This document shows, piece by piece, positions 16,497 through 25,370 of a DNA stretch of 64,000 nucleotides (its first letter is position 1; every line of letters starts with the position of its first letter). The translations under genes and the position numbers were made by a program. The stretch lies in NCBI RefSeq assembly GCF_035668035.1, contig NZ_JAYMYJ010000090.1, positions 11,970 through 75,969 of the forward strand, read 5' to 3'. This DNA is from Thiothrix phosphatis (lineage in GTDB: Bacteria > Pseudomonadota > Gammaproteobacteria > Thiotrichales > Thiotrichaceae). Below the pieces are notes generated by a model. It searched no databases, had not been told where the DNA came from, and saw nothing but the letters and a program-made list of their open reading frames with translations.

Positions 16497-19400
16497 ATGG
16501 ATTTTACCGGTGAGCGTTTTATGCCGGACGTGCATGGCAATATTGAACTGGAGCACCTGCACCGTTATTTGCTGGCCAGTAAAGTGGCGGCGGGGAAAAC
16601 CGTCCTGGATATCGCCAGCGGCGAAGGTTACGGCAGCGCCATGCTGGCGAAGGTTGCGCTTAACGTCACCGGGGTGGACATTTCTGAGGAAGCCGTCGCC
16701 CACGCACAAGCCAAATACCAGCGCGCCAACCTCACCTACCGGCAGGGGACATGCGCTGCAATCCCCTTGGCTGACGCCAGTGTTGACGTGGTGGTGAGTT
16801 TTGAAACCATCGAACACCATGACGAACATGACGCCATGATGTTGGAGATCAAGCGGGTGCTCCGGCCAAACGGGGTGCTGGTGATTTCCAACCCTGACAA
16901 GCTGGAGTTCACCGACAAGCCGGGCACGGTCAATCCGCATCACGTCAAGGAGCTGTACCGTGATGAATTTACCGCGCTGCTGAAAAAATACTTCAAACAT
17001 TGCCGGGTGTATGGGCAACGGGTGGTCTACGGCTCGGCGATCCTGAGTGAGGAAGGGGTAGGCCCGGCGGCCAGCTATGAGCTTGCAGACCCTGATTTGC
17101 CCGCGATCCCTGGTGTGCCGTATGCAGTGTATTTGCTTGCGGTGGTGTCGGATGCTGACTTGCCCTTGCTGGATAGCGGTGTGCTGGAGCAACGCATCGA
17201 AGACACCGAGATAACCCGTTTCTGGCGTGGCCTGATGGCGGGGCGCGATGCGCAGATTGCGGAGCGTGAGGCGCAGGTCGCCACGCTGGCCGCCGAACGC
17301 GACAGCCTGCTGGCGGAGCGCAACATGATGTTGAACACCCTCAGTTGGCGCATCACCAAGCCGTTGCGGGACATGCGCCGGGGCAAGGCAGGCGGGCTTT
17401 ACCGCTGGGCGCGGCAAACCGCATCCCTCGGGGCCAGGCAAGCGTGGAAAAAGCTGCCGCTGTCCGCCCGGCAGAAGGCGTGCCTGAAGCAGCAGTTGTT
17501 CACTGCCCTGCCGCCCGGCCTGGGGCGCTGGAGCCGGACGTACCGCAACTGGGCGGGTGAGGATGAATCCTGGGAGGAATGGCCGGAGCCACTGGCCAAT
17601 CCTGGCGATATGCTGTCTGGCGCGACGTATGCGCCATTGCTGGATGCGCCGCCGCCAGTTGATTTGCCTGTCCGCCTGATTGCGTTTTACCTGCCCCAGT
17701 TCCACGCCATCCCGGAAAATAACGCCTGGTGGGGGGAGGGGTTTACGGAGTGGACGAATGTGCGGCCCGCGCAACCCCAGTTTGTGGGGCATTACCAGCC
17801 GCATGTCCCGGATGAACTGGGCTATTACGACCTGCTGGACTCCAGGACACAGCAGCGGCAGGTGGAGTTGGCGAAGCTTTACGGTATTGGCGGGTTCTGT
17901 TTTTACACCTACTGGTTTGGCGGCAAGCTGTTGCTGGAAAAGCCGGTGGAGCATTATTTGCAAGACCGCAGCCTGGACTTGCCCTTTTGCCTGTGCTGGG
18001 CGAATGAAAACTGGAGCCGCCGCTGGGATGGCCTGGAAAGCGAAATCCTGATCGCGCAGCAGCATTCCGCCGAAGATGACTTGGCCTTTATCCGCTATGT
18101 CGCCCAATACATGCGGGACGAACGTTATCTCCGGGTCAATGGCAAGCCGTTGCTGCTGGTGTACCGGCCCGGTTTGCTGCCGTCAGCGAAAGACACCGCC
18201 AAACGCTGGCGGGACTGGTGCCGGGATAATGGGGTTGGCGAGATTTACCTTGCCTATACCCAATCGTTCGAAGTGGTGAACCCAAAGCACTATGGTTTTG
18301 ACGGGGCGATTGAGTTTCCACCCAATAATGTGCCGTTGCCAGATATTGCGGACACGGTCGAGCCGTTGAATGGGCGTTTCAATGGCAAAGTGTATGACTG
18401 GCGCACGTTTGTCAAACGTTCCCGCCATTATAAAAAGCCGGGTTATGCGTTGTTCAGGAGCGTTTGCCCATCCTGGGACAATACGGCGCGCCGGAAACAG
18501 AACGGCACGATTTATTTGTACAGCAACCCGGCGGCCTATCAGGAATGGCTGGAAAATGCGGTGGCTGACACCTGCGCCCGTTTCGGCAATCCGGGCGAAC
18601 GGCTGGTCTTTGTCAATGCTTGGAACGAATGGGCGGAAGGGGCGCATTTGGAGCCAGACCAGCAATATGGCTATGCTTACCTGGAAGCCACCCGCCGTGC
18701 CCTGACCGGGGAAGGCAATCTGCATGCGGCGGGGAAAGTGCTGGTGGTTTCACACGACGCCCACCCGCATGGGGCGCAATTCCTGGCGTTGGGGATGGTC
18801 AGGGCGCTGAAACAGGACTTGCATCTGGAGGTGGAGGTCGTCCTGCTGGGCGGCGGGAAACTGGAAAAGGAGTTTGCCGCGCTCGCCAGGGTGCATCATG
18901 TGGCTGTGCAGGAACAGGGCAGCGGGGCGTTGGTGCCGGTGGCTGCCATGCTGGCCAAGCGCGGCTTTAGCAAGGCGATTGTGAACACGACGGTTTCCGG
19001 GTGCATGTTGCCGGTTTTCCAGCAGGCAGGCATTGAAAGCATTTGTCTGGTGCATGAATTGCCTGGGGTTATCCAGCAGTTCCAGCTTGAAGGTTGCGCG
19101 GCGCAGATTGCCGCCCATGCCAAAGCGGTCGTATTCCCCGCGCCAACCGTCGCGGAGGGCTTCGCCCGTTTTGCGGCGGTGGATGACGCCAAACGGATTA
19201 TCCGCCCTCAGGGCTTGTACCGCAGGAACAAATGGCGGCTGGACAAAGCCACGGCCAGGGCTACGTTGCGCAAGCAGCTTGGGCTGGCGGCGGAGGGCAA
19301 GATTGTCCTGACGGTGGGTTACGCCGACCACCGCAAGGGTGTTGATTTGTTTGTGGAATGCGCGCTGCAACTGCTGGCCCAGCGCCAGGATGTCGATTTC

Positions 19401-20666
19401 ATCTGGGTCGGGCACTGGGAGCAGGCGATGCAGGCGCAGGTTGAGTCCCGGCTGGCGGGAAATGCGTATGGGGGGCGGATTCATTTCGTCGGTTTCAACC
19501 CGGAAACTGCGCTGTTCCACGCCGCTTCGGATGTGTACGCCCTGACCTCGCGGGAAGACCCATTCCCCAACGTGGTGTTGGAGTCCTTTGACGCGGGTGT
19601 TCCGGTGGTGGCGTTCGCCGAAACGGGTGGTGCGTCCCAATTGGTGGCGAAAGTTGGGGGGCTGGTTGCGCCTGCGCTGGATACGGGCCAGTTTGCCGAC
19701 GCCATCAACCAACTGCTGGAGAATGCGGAACTGTCCCGGCATATGGGCGAAGCGGCCCAGCGCCATGTCGATGAGCATTTTGCATTCCGCGCCTATTTGT
19801 TTGATTTGTGTGGGCTGTTGGACATCAAATTGCCGAGGGTTTCCGTGATTGTGCCGAATTACAATTACGCACGTTACCTTGAAGCGCGGCTGGAAAGCAT
19901 CAGCAAGCAATCCCTGCCAGTGTTTGAATGGATTGTGCTGGATGACGCGTCGAGCGACCAGAGCATTGCGGTGATGTCGGCATGGCTGGCGGCAACACAG
20001 ACGGAAGCCAGGGTTGTGCGGAATGAGGCCAATTCGGGAAATGTGTTTGAACAATGGCGCAAAGGGATTGAGCTGGCGACTGGGGATTATATCTGGATTG
20101 CGGAAGCGGACGACCTCAGCAACCCGGATTTTCTGGAAACGGTTTTGCCGCCGCTCATTTCCGGGGAAGCTGTGCTGAGTTACTGCGATTCCCAGCAAAT
20201 TGGCGCGGATGGCGCGGTATTGGCCAAAAACTACCAGGATTATGTCAGTGTTGTTTCTGCCTCCAAATGGAAGCAGGCTTATATCGCGGATGGGACGGAG
20301 GAATGTGTTTCGGCGCTGGCCATCTTGAACACGGTTCCCAACGTCAGCGCTGTTGTGTTTGACGGCGCTGTGCTGAAGCAGGTTTTCCAGGAGCATTGCC
20401 AGGAAATCAGCACTTTCCGGAAGGCAGGGGATTGGGTTGCCTATGTGCATGTCTTGTCGCATGGCGGCATTGCCTATTCCCCACGCGCCGCCAACCGCCA
20501 TCGGCGGCACGAAAACAGTGTGATTGCCGGGGAAGGGCGGCAGCGCTTATTGGCGGAAATTGGGCAAGTCCAGCAATGGGTCGCCAGCCGTCACGCCGTC
20601 GCCGCCAATGTCCAGGCGCAGGCCGCCCATTATCTTGAGAGCGTCAGGCAAGAGATTTTATTGTGA
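16497..20666 (+). CDS. Four-module enzyme: methyltransferase / WbsX-like / GT4 / GT2
   Basis: The 1389-residue protein combines modules that are usually separate. Residues about 1-240: class I SAM methyltransferase, with motif I VLDIASGEGYGSAM and FETIEHHDEHDAM. Residues 245-300: coiled coil rich in Glu and Ala ending LSWRITKPLR, a linker typical of large polysaccharide glycosyltransferases. Residues about 390-740: WbsX-like/GH99-type domain (AFYLPQFHAIPENNAWWGEG, CWANENWSRRWDG, NAWNEWAEGAHLEPD). Residues about 745-1105: family 4 glycosyltransferase (GYADHRKGVDLF, SREDPFPNVVLESFDAGVPV). Residues about 1110-1389: family 2 glycosyltransferase (VSVIVPNYNYARYLEARL, LDDASSDQS, EADDLSNPDFLE). A GGGAGGA ribosome site at 16481-16487 precedes the ATG, 19 bases after wzt. 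A role in extending and methylating the exported O-chain is inferred. Confidence 0.9.
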   Translation: MDFTGERFMPDVHGNIELEHLHRYLLASKVAAGKTVLDIASGEGYGSAMLAKVALNVTGVDISEEAVAHAQAKYQRANLTYRQGTCAAIPLADASVDVVVSFETIEHHDEHDAMMLEIKRVLRPNGVLVISNPDKLEFTDKPGTVNPHHVKELYRDEFTALLKKYFKHCRVYGQRVVYGSAILSEEGVGPAASYELADPDLPAIPGVPYAVYLLAVVSDADLPLLDSGVLEQRIEDTEITRFWRGLMAGRDAQIAEREAQVATLAAERDSLLAERNMMLNTLSWRITKPLRDMRRGKAGGLYRWARQTASLGARQAWKKLPLSARQKACLKQQLFTALPPGLGRWSRTYRNWAGEDESWEEWPEPLANPGDMLSGATYAPLLDAPPPVDLPVRLIAFYLPQFHAIPENNAWWGEGFTEWTNVRPAQPQFVGHYQPHVPDELGYYDLLDSRTQQRQVELAKLYGIGGFCFYTYWFGGKLLLEKPVEHYLQDRSLDLPFCLCWANENWSRRWDGLESEILIAQQHSAEDDLAFIRYVAQYMRDERYLRVNGKPLLLVYRPGLLPSAKDTAKRWRDWCRDNGVGEIYLAYTQSFEVVNPKHYGFDGAIEFPPNNVPLPDIADTVEPLNGRFNGKVYDWRTFVKRSRHYKKPGYALFRSVCPSWDNTARRKQNGTIYLYSNPAAYQEWLENAVADTCARFGNPGERLVFVNAWNEWAEGAHLEPDQQYGYAYLEATRRALTGEGNLHAAGKVLVVSHDAHPHGAQFLALGMVRALKQDLHLEVEVVLLGGGKLEKEFAALARVHHVAVQEQGSGALVPVAAMLAKRGFSKAIVNTTVSGCMLPVFQQAGIESICLVHELPGVIQQFQLEGCAAQIAAHAKAVVFPAPTVAEGFARFAAVDDAKRIIRPQGLYRRNKWRLDKATARATLRKQLGLAAEGKIVLTVGYADHRKGVDLFVECALQLLAQRQDVDFIWVGHWEQAMQAQVESRLAGNAYGGRIHFVGFNPETALFHAASDVYALTSREDPFPNVVLESFDAGVPVVAFAETGGASQLVAKVGGLVAPALDTGQFADAINQLLENAELSRHMGEAAQRHVDEHFAFRAYLFDLCGLLDIKLPRVSVIVPNYNYARYLEARLESISKQSLPVFEWIVLDDASSDQSIAVMSAWLAATQTEARVVRNEANSGNVFEQWRKGIELATGDYIWIAEADDLSNPDFLETVLPPLISGEAVLSYCDSQQIGADGAVLAKNYQDYVSVVSASKWKQAYIADGTEECVSALAILNTVPNVSAVVFDGAVLKQVFQEHCQEISTFRKAGDWVAYVHVLSHGGIAYSPRAANRHRRHENSVIAGEGRQRLLAEIGQVQQWVASRHAVAANVQAQAAHYLESVRQEILL

Positions 20667-20687
20667 TGGATGACAGGTTGCTGATTT

Positions 20688-21623
20688 ATGGATAAGCGCT
20701 GCTTGGTTTTGGGGGGGAAGGGTTTTATTGGTTCACATTTGGTGAAGGCGCTGCTGGCGGCAGGCAATCCGGTGCGCGTATTTGACCAGGCTGAAGCGGA
20801 ATCCCTGCTGGAGCCAGACGTGGCGGAGCGGATTGAAGTGGTTGAGGGGGATTTCACCGACACTAGGGCTGCGGCTGCGGCGTTGGCTGGGTGTGAAGTT
20901 TGTTTCCACCTGATTTCCACCACCTTGCCCAAATCTTCCAATGAGAATCCGGTTTATGATGTGCAGAGCAACCTGATCAGCACCATCCGCTTTTTGGAGC
21001 AGGCGCGTCACACATCGCTTAAAAAGATCGTTTTCTTATCTTCTGGCGGCACGGTTTACGGCGCGCCAAAATATTTGCCTATCGATGAACGTCACCCCAC
21101 CGACCCACTGTGTTCCTATGGCGTCACTAAGTTGGCGATTGAGAAATACCTTGAGCTGTACCGTTCCCTCCATGGCCTTGAGTACAGCATTTTGCGTGTC
21201 TCCAACCCTTATGGCGAAGGGCAACGGCTGGTTGCTTCCCAAGGGGCGGTGGCGGTTTTCATGGGCCGGGTGTTGGCGAATGAGAAAATCACCCTATGGG
21301 GGGATGGCTCAATCGCCCGGGATTATCTGTATATTGGGGATTTGATGGGCGCGTTGCTGGCGGCCATGGACTATGCGGGTGATGAGCATGTTTTCAATAT
21401 TGGTTCAGGCATCCCGACAACCTTGCTGGAGCTTGTCAATGCCATTGAGGTGGCCACGGGCAAACAGGCCGCAATGGAATTCATGCCAGCGCGTTCGCTG
21501 GATGTCCCCGTGAATGTGCTGGATATTGGCCGGGCGCGGCTTGAATTGGGCTGGAACCCTGCCATTGGGTTGCGTGAAGGGCTGACAAGGACGAAAGCCT
21601 GGATTGATAAGGCGCTGTGTTGA
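20688..21623 (+). CDS. NAD-dependent sugar-nucleotide epimerase/dehydratase
   Basis: This 311-residue extended short-chain dehydrogenase probably acts on a nucleotide sugar. The Rossmann glycine motif LGGKGFIGSHL is at residues 8-18, the serine of the active site lies in FLSSGGTVYG, and the catalytic YGVTK pair follows. The C-terminal part (ILRVSNPYGEGQR, NIGSG) is typical of UDP-glucose 4-epimerase and related 4,6-dehydratases. It starts 21 bases after the four-module enzyme, with only a poor ribosome site, and likely supplies that enzyme's donor. The exact substrate cannot be fixed. Confidence 0.88.
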   Translation: MDKRCLVLGGKGFIGSHLVKALLAAGNPVRVFDQAEAESLLEPDVAERIEVVEGDFTDTRAAAAALAGCEVCFHLISTTLPKSSNENPVYDVQSNLISTIRFLEQARHTSLKKIVFLSSGGTVYGAPKYLPIDERHPTDPLCSYGVTKLAIEKYLELYRSLHGLEYSILRVSNPYGEGQRLVASQGAVAVFMGRVLANEKITLWGDGSIARDYLYIGDLMGALLAAMDYAGDEHVFNIGSGIPTTLLELVNAIEVATGKQAAMEFMPARSLDVPVNVLDIGRARLELGWNPAIGLREGLTRTKAWIDKALC

Positions 21624-21635
21624 CGGTGCGCCGTC

Positions 21636-22775
21636 TTATGCTTTGGGGGTTGGGCTTTTAAACTCGGTGAACGCAGCTTCGCACGCAACGGATTGCGGGT
21701 TCCTGCCCGCTTGCAGATAAAGCCGCCGGTATCCGTCCGCCATCTGCTGCACGTTGAATTCCCGCTCCAGCAACTCCCGGCTGGCCTGCCCCAGTTGGGC
21801 GCGCGCCGCCGGGTTGTCCGCCAGCAGTTGGATCAGCCTGACCGCTTCATCCGTATTCTGGAACAGGAAGCCGTTTTGCCCCGTGTGCACAATGTCCGAA
21901 TGCCCTGTGCACTTGCTCAACACCAGGGGCAGGCGGTGGCACATGGCCTGCAAGGCGGAGAGTGGCAGGCCTTCCCACGCTGAAGTCGACAGGTAAATGT
22001 CGGTGGCTTGCAAGTGCGCTGTCACTTGGGCAGGGCTGACCCAGCCGCTGCATTCAATATTGGGCGCGGTCAATTGATGGCGCAATTCGCCGTCGCCCAC
22101 CCACAGAAAGCGGATATGCGGCTGGTCGACAAACGCTGCTGCAATGGCGTTATACCACGACGGGTTTTTCTGGCTGGAAATGCGTCCAACCAAGGTTACC
22201 CTGATCGACTTCTCATCATGTTTGGGCGTTTTGATCTCGGATTCCGGCTGGCAGGTGACACCGTTGTTGATGTAGTCGGCCTTAATGCCATGGGAACGTA
22301 AACAGGCGGCTTCGGATGCGGAACAGGCGATGACTTTCCCGCCGCATTTGTCCGCCAGTTGCTCCAGCCAGGCAAACAGTGTTTGCTTGCGGCTGGCCAC
22401 GTCCTGCCGCAGGAAAGCGACACCGTGCGGCGTGTAAATGACCCGTTTCGATTGCCCCAACAGCATGGCCCCCAACCGCCCCAGAAATCCGGCCTTGGAG
22501 GAATGCAGGTGAACGATGTCGCCATCCTGCTGGTGTAGCAGGCGCATCAGCCGGAACAAGGCGGTGGCGTCGCGCCAGGGGCTGATGTCCCGGCCCAGCT
22601 CTTGCCACGGCAACAGGACTACATTGCTGGGAAACAAGCTGGCGTAATTTTCAGGCGTATCCGGGCGTTTGCCATGAATGACAACATGCTCGTGTTCCGG
22701 CATGACGCGCGTGATTTGGGCGACAAAATGCAATACGCCAGCAGCGAACGATTCAGCAACGTGGATAACCTTCAT
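21636..22775 (-). CDS. Glycosyltransferase family 4
   Basis: This is a 379-residue GT-B fold glycosyltransferase. The N-terminal half holds the acceptor side with MKVIHVAESFAAGVLHFV and HLHSSKAGFLGRLGAM, which is common in enzymes related to capsule or O-antigen galactosyl and GalNAc transferases. The C-terminal half has the donor site: VTLVGRISSQKNP, FLWVGDGELR, and STSAWEGLPLSALQAMCHRL. It is encoded on the minus strand, convergent with the epimerase gene, 52 bases after the start of the next GT4 gene on the same strand. No signal peptide or membrane segment is apparent. Confidence 0.88.
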   Translation of the reverse strand: MKVIHVAESFAAGVLHFVAQITRVMPEHEHVVIHGKRPDTPENYASLFPSNVVLLPWQELGRDISPWRDATALFRLMRLLHQQDGDIVHLHSSKAGFLGRLGAMLLGQSKRVIYTPHGVAFLRQDVASRKQTLFAWLEQLADKCGGKVIACSASEAACLRSHGIKADYINNGVTCQPESEIKTPKHDEKSIRVTLVGRISSQKNPSWYNAIAAAFVDQPHIRFLWVGDGELRHQLTAPNIECSGWVSPAQVTAHLQATDIYLSTSAWEGLPLSALQAMCHRLPLVLSKCTGHSDIVHTGQNGFLFQNTDEAVRLIQLLADNPAARAQLGQASRELLEREFNVQQMADGYRRLYLQAGRNPQSVACEAAFTEFKSPTPKA

Positions 22776-22827
22776 AGGGGCATTGATCTTCTTTTTTAGG
22801 GCGGTTAATCAAAAGATTAGCTAACTC

Positions 22828-23940
22828 TTAAAGTTTTTGTTCCATTAATTTACTTATGTGCTTATTAATGTCATAACGAAAACGCATCACTGAAAAACGT
22901 TGTGCGAATTCGCTGATTATCTCCGGATCAAACTTATCTTGCCGTGCCTCAAAATCATTGACCGCTTGGTGGATGGCCGCCGCTGTCTGTTCCTCAAAAT
23001 GGATGCCGGTTTTGCCATGCACAACGGTTTCCGCAGTTCCCCCTTGGTTCAGGCAGATGACAGGTGTGCCGCAAGCCTGCGCCTCCACCGGGATGATGCC
23101 GAAATCTTCCAGCGCCGCAAACACCAGCGCTTTGGCCTTTTGCATCAGGCGGGCGACGCTGGCGTCATCCTGGAAACCAAGGAATTCAATATTGCCTGTC
23201 GCCATGCTACGCAATTTTTCCATCTCCGGCCCATTGCCCACCACGACCAGCTTGCGCTTCGTATGGGCGAACGCCTGGACAATCAGATCCATGCGCTTAT
23301 ACGGCACTAGGCGGGAGAAGGCTAAATAATAGTCGTCCCTGCCTGTCGATAAACTGAATCGATCTGTATCAACAGGTGGATAAATGACATGGGCCTCCCG
23401 CCGGTAAATTTTCTGGATGCGTTTGCGGATGTAATGGGAATTGGCGATGAAATGGTCGACACGGTTGCTGCTGACCACATCCCAGATGCGCAGCCTGTGC
23501 AGGGTATGGCGGCTGATCCAGGATTTGACGCTGACGTTCTGTAGGTTGCCGCCGCGCAGGTAGTCGTGGTACATGTCCCAGGCGTAGCGCACCGGCGTAT
23601 GGCAGTAACAGACATGCAGTTGCCCGTGGTGGGTCAGGACGCCTTTGGCGGCCAGATGGGAGGAAGACAGCACCAGGTCATATTTGTCCAAGTTGAACTG
23701 CTCGATGGCGATGGGGAACAGCGGCAGGTACTGGCGAAAATGCTTGCGGGCGAACGGCAGATGCTGGATGAACGATGTCCGGGTTTGTTTGCCGCCGAGC
23801 AGGCTGGCGCGGGAGGCGTCATCCAGCCAGTCAACCAAGGTGTAAATGTCTGCGTCGGGATAAAGGTGGTTGAACTCCCCCACACACTTTTCCGAACCCG
23901 CCACTTCATTGAACCACTCATGCACCAGTGCGACTTGCAT
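22828..23940 (-). CDS. Glycosyltransferase family 4 (WbaZ-like)
   Basis: This is a 370-residue GT-B fold glycosyltransferase resembling WbaZ-type mannosyltransferases. The start reads MQVALVHEWFNEVAGSEKCV, and CYCHTPVRYAWDMYHDYLRG is a well-conserved block of this subgroup. The donor-binding half includes AFSRLVPYKRMDLIVQAF and AALEDFGIIPVEAQACGTPV, with the glutamate pair of retaining family 4 enzymes. ManB in the same region makes GDP-mannose a plausible donor. It precedes the 21636 glycosyltransferase on the minus strand and probably shares its transcript; the divergent gene is the O-antigen ligase. Confidence 0.88.
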   Translation of the reverse strand: MQVALVHEWFNEVAGSEKCVGEFNHLYPDADIYTLVDWLDDASRASLLGGKQTRTSFIQHLPFARKHFRQYLPLFPIAIEQFNLDKYDLVLSSSHLAAKGVLTHHGQLHVCYCHTPVRYAWDMYHDYLRGGNLQNVSVKSWISRHTLHRLRIWDVVSSNRVDHFIANSHYIRKRIQKIYRREAHVIYPPVDTDRFSLSTGRDDYYLAFSRLVPYKRMDLIVQAFAHTKRKLVVVGNGPEMEKLRSMATGNIEFLGFQDDASVARLMQKAKALVFAALEDFGIIPVEAQACGTPVICLNQGGTAETVVHGKTGIHFEEQTAAAIHQAVNDFEARQDKFDPEIISEFAQRFSVMRFRYDINKHISKLMEQKL

Positions 23941-24125
23941 TTAAAAACCTTGGCAGCGGGGAAAGGTGTCTGTAACAATAGGCGGGTACAACGTACAAGC
24001 AGGATGCAAGTGGAATTCCTCAGTTGGCAGCCAATCGGACGGGTTGTGGGAAAGCCGGAATTCTAGCATATATTTGACAAATACAACTGCTGTACCGCCA
24101 GAGGATAGAGGGAAGGGAAAACTTC

Positions 24126-25370
24126 ATGAGAAACACAACCCTTATAGGCAGCGAAGGAAAGTTGCCGGAAATTGGCGTCATTAATTCCTGGCTGCTGGTT
24201 TTGCTCGCTTTTACCTTCATGTGCAGTGTCGCCGTCGGTAATTTGTTGCTGTTGCTAATTCTGTTGCTATGGCTATTTGAGGGGAAATTTGCCGAAAAAT
24301 TCCAGCGGATAAAACACAACCCTTTCGTATGGGCGGTGGCCGCCTTTGTCTTGTTGCATTTCGTTGGCCTGTTGTGGACGAGCGACTGGGGGTTTGCGGC
24401 CTTCGTCATGAAAAAGGAAACCCGCTACCTGATGATCCCAATCCTGATAACCGTGTTGCGGCCAGAGCATATCAAGTATTACCCGTTGGCTTTCATGCTG
24501 TCGATGGTGGTGCTGGTGGCGATTTCGTATGGGATTTATCTGGACATCATCCCCCCTTACGCCATTCTGGGGCTGGAGCAGGTGGAAGACCCGACGCCTT
24601 TCGTGGGGCATATCGTGTATAACCCGGTGCTGGCGTTTACGCTGTATTTGATCCTGTACGCGGTGTTCTTGCTGGATACTTTGTCGTGGCGGGTCAAGGC
24701 GCTGTTGTTGGCGCTGTTTGTCATCATGAGCGTCAATATGTTCCTGACCCAGGGGCGGATGGGGCAATTGGTGTTCCTGGTGTTGCTGACGCTGTTCGTG
24801 TTCCAGTTCTACCACGGCAAGGTGCTCAAGCCTGCGCTGGTTGCATTGCTGCTGGTGGCGACCATTGCGCCCGCTGCCTACCTGTCCAGCCCGGTGGTGC
24901 AGGAACGGGTGAATGTTGCCATCCATGAAGTTGAAAATTACCGGGAGGAACCCAATTCCAGCGTCGGCCTGCGCGTGATCATGCTGCTGAACTCCTTTGA
25001 GCTGATTGAGGAAAACCCGCTGCTGGGCGTCGGCACTGGGGATTATCACCGCGAATATGTGCGGGTCAACCGGGAAAACTTCCCCGAGGCCACGCGCGGG
25101 GAAATCCTGGCGCACCCGCACAATGTCTATGTGCAGGAAATGGTGCAGTTCGGCGTGTTGGGGTTGTTGGCGCTGTGTTACCTGTTCTATGCGATGGTGA
25201 GGATGTACAAGCAATCCGCCAGCCCGTTCAAGCCGGTGATGCTGGCGTTCCCGGTGTTTTATTTTGTGATCTTTTTCTCCGACGGCTACATCATGGATCA
25301 TTACCTGACCCTGCTGTTCCTGCTGCTGGGTTCGATTTTGTATTCGGGCCATGAATCTGCAAACCGTTGA
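24126..25370 (+). CDS. waaL: O-antigen ligase / polymerase family membrane protein (WaaL-like)
   Basis: Proteins of this family join undecaprenyl-linked O-antigen to lipid A-core at the periplasmic face. The 414-residue protein has about ten to twelve membrane helices, and between two of them the Wzy_C/ligase domain with MFLTQGRMGQL, the long periplasmic loop, and AHPHNVYVQEMVQFGVLG, which carries the essential histidine of the family. It heads a plus-strand operon of core glycosyltransferases, so ligase is favoured over polymerase. Its 3' end overlaps the next gene by 20 bases. Confidence 0.85.
   Translation: MRNTTLIGSEGKLPEIGVINSWLLVLLAFTFMCSVAVGNLLLLLILLLWLFEGKFAEKFQRIKHNPFVWAVAAFVLLHFVGLLWTSDWGFAAFVMKKETRYLMIPILITVLRPEHIKYYPLAFMLSMVVLVAISYGIYLDIIPPYAILGLEQVEDPTPFVGHIVYNPVLAFTLYLILYAVFLLDTLSWRVKALLLALFVIMSVNMFLTQGRMGQLVFLVLLTLFVFQFYHGKVLKPALVALLLVATIAPAAYLSSPVVQERVNVAIHEVENYREEPNSSVGLRVIMLLNSFELIEENPLLGVGTGDYHREYVRVNRENFPEATRGEILAHPHNVYVQEMVQFGVLGLLALCYLFYAMVRMYKQSASPFKPVMLAFPVFYFVIFFSDGYIMDHYLTLLFLLLGSILYSGHESANR

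Noticed and set aside
16443..20510. Two long minus-strand open frames (16443-18107 and 18750-20510) under the four-module enzyme
   Set aside because: They are antisense shadows of a high-GC gene. They have no domain, and their protein is Gln/Pro/His-rich nonsense, while the plus strand shows several conserved enzyme domains.
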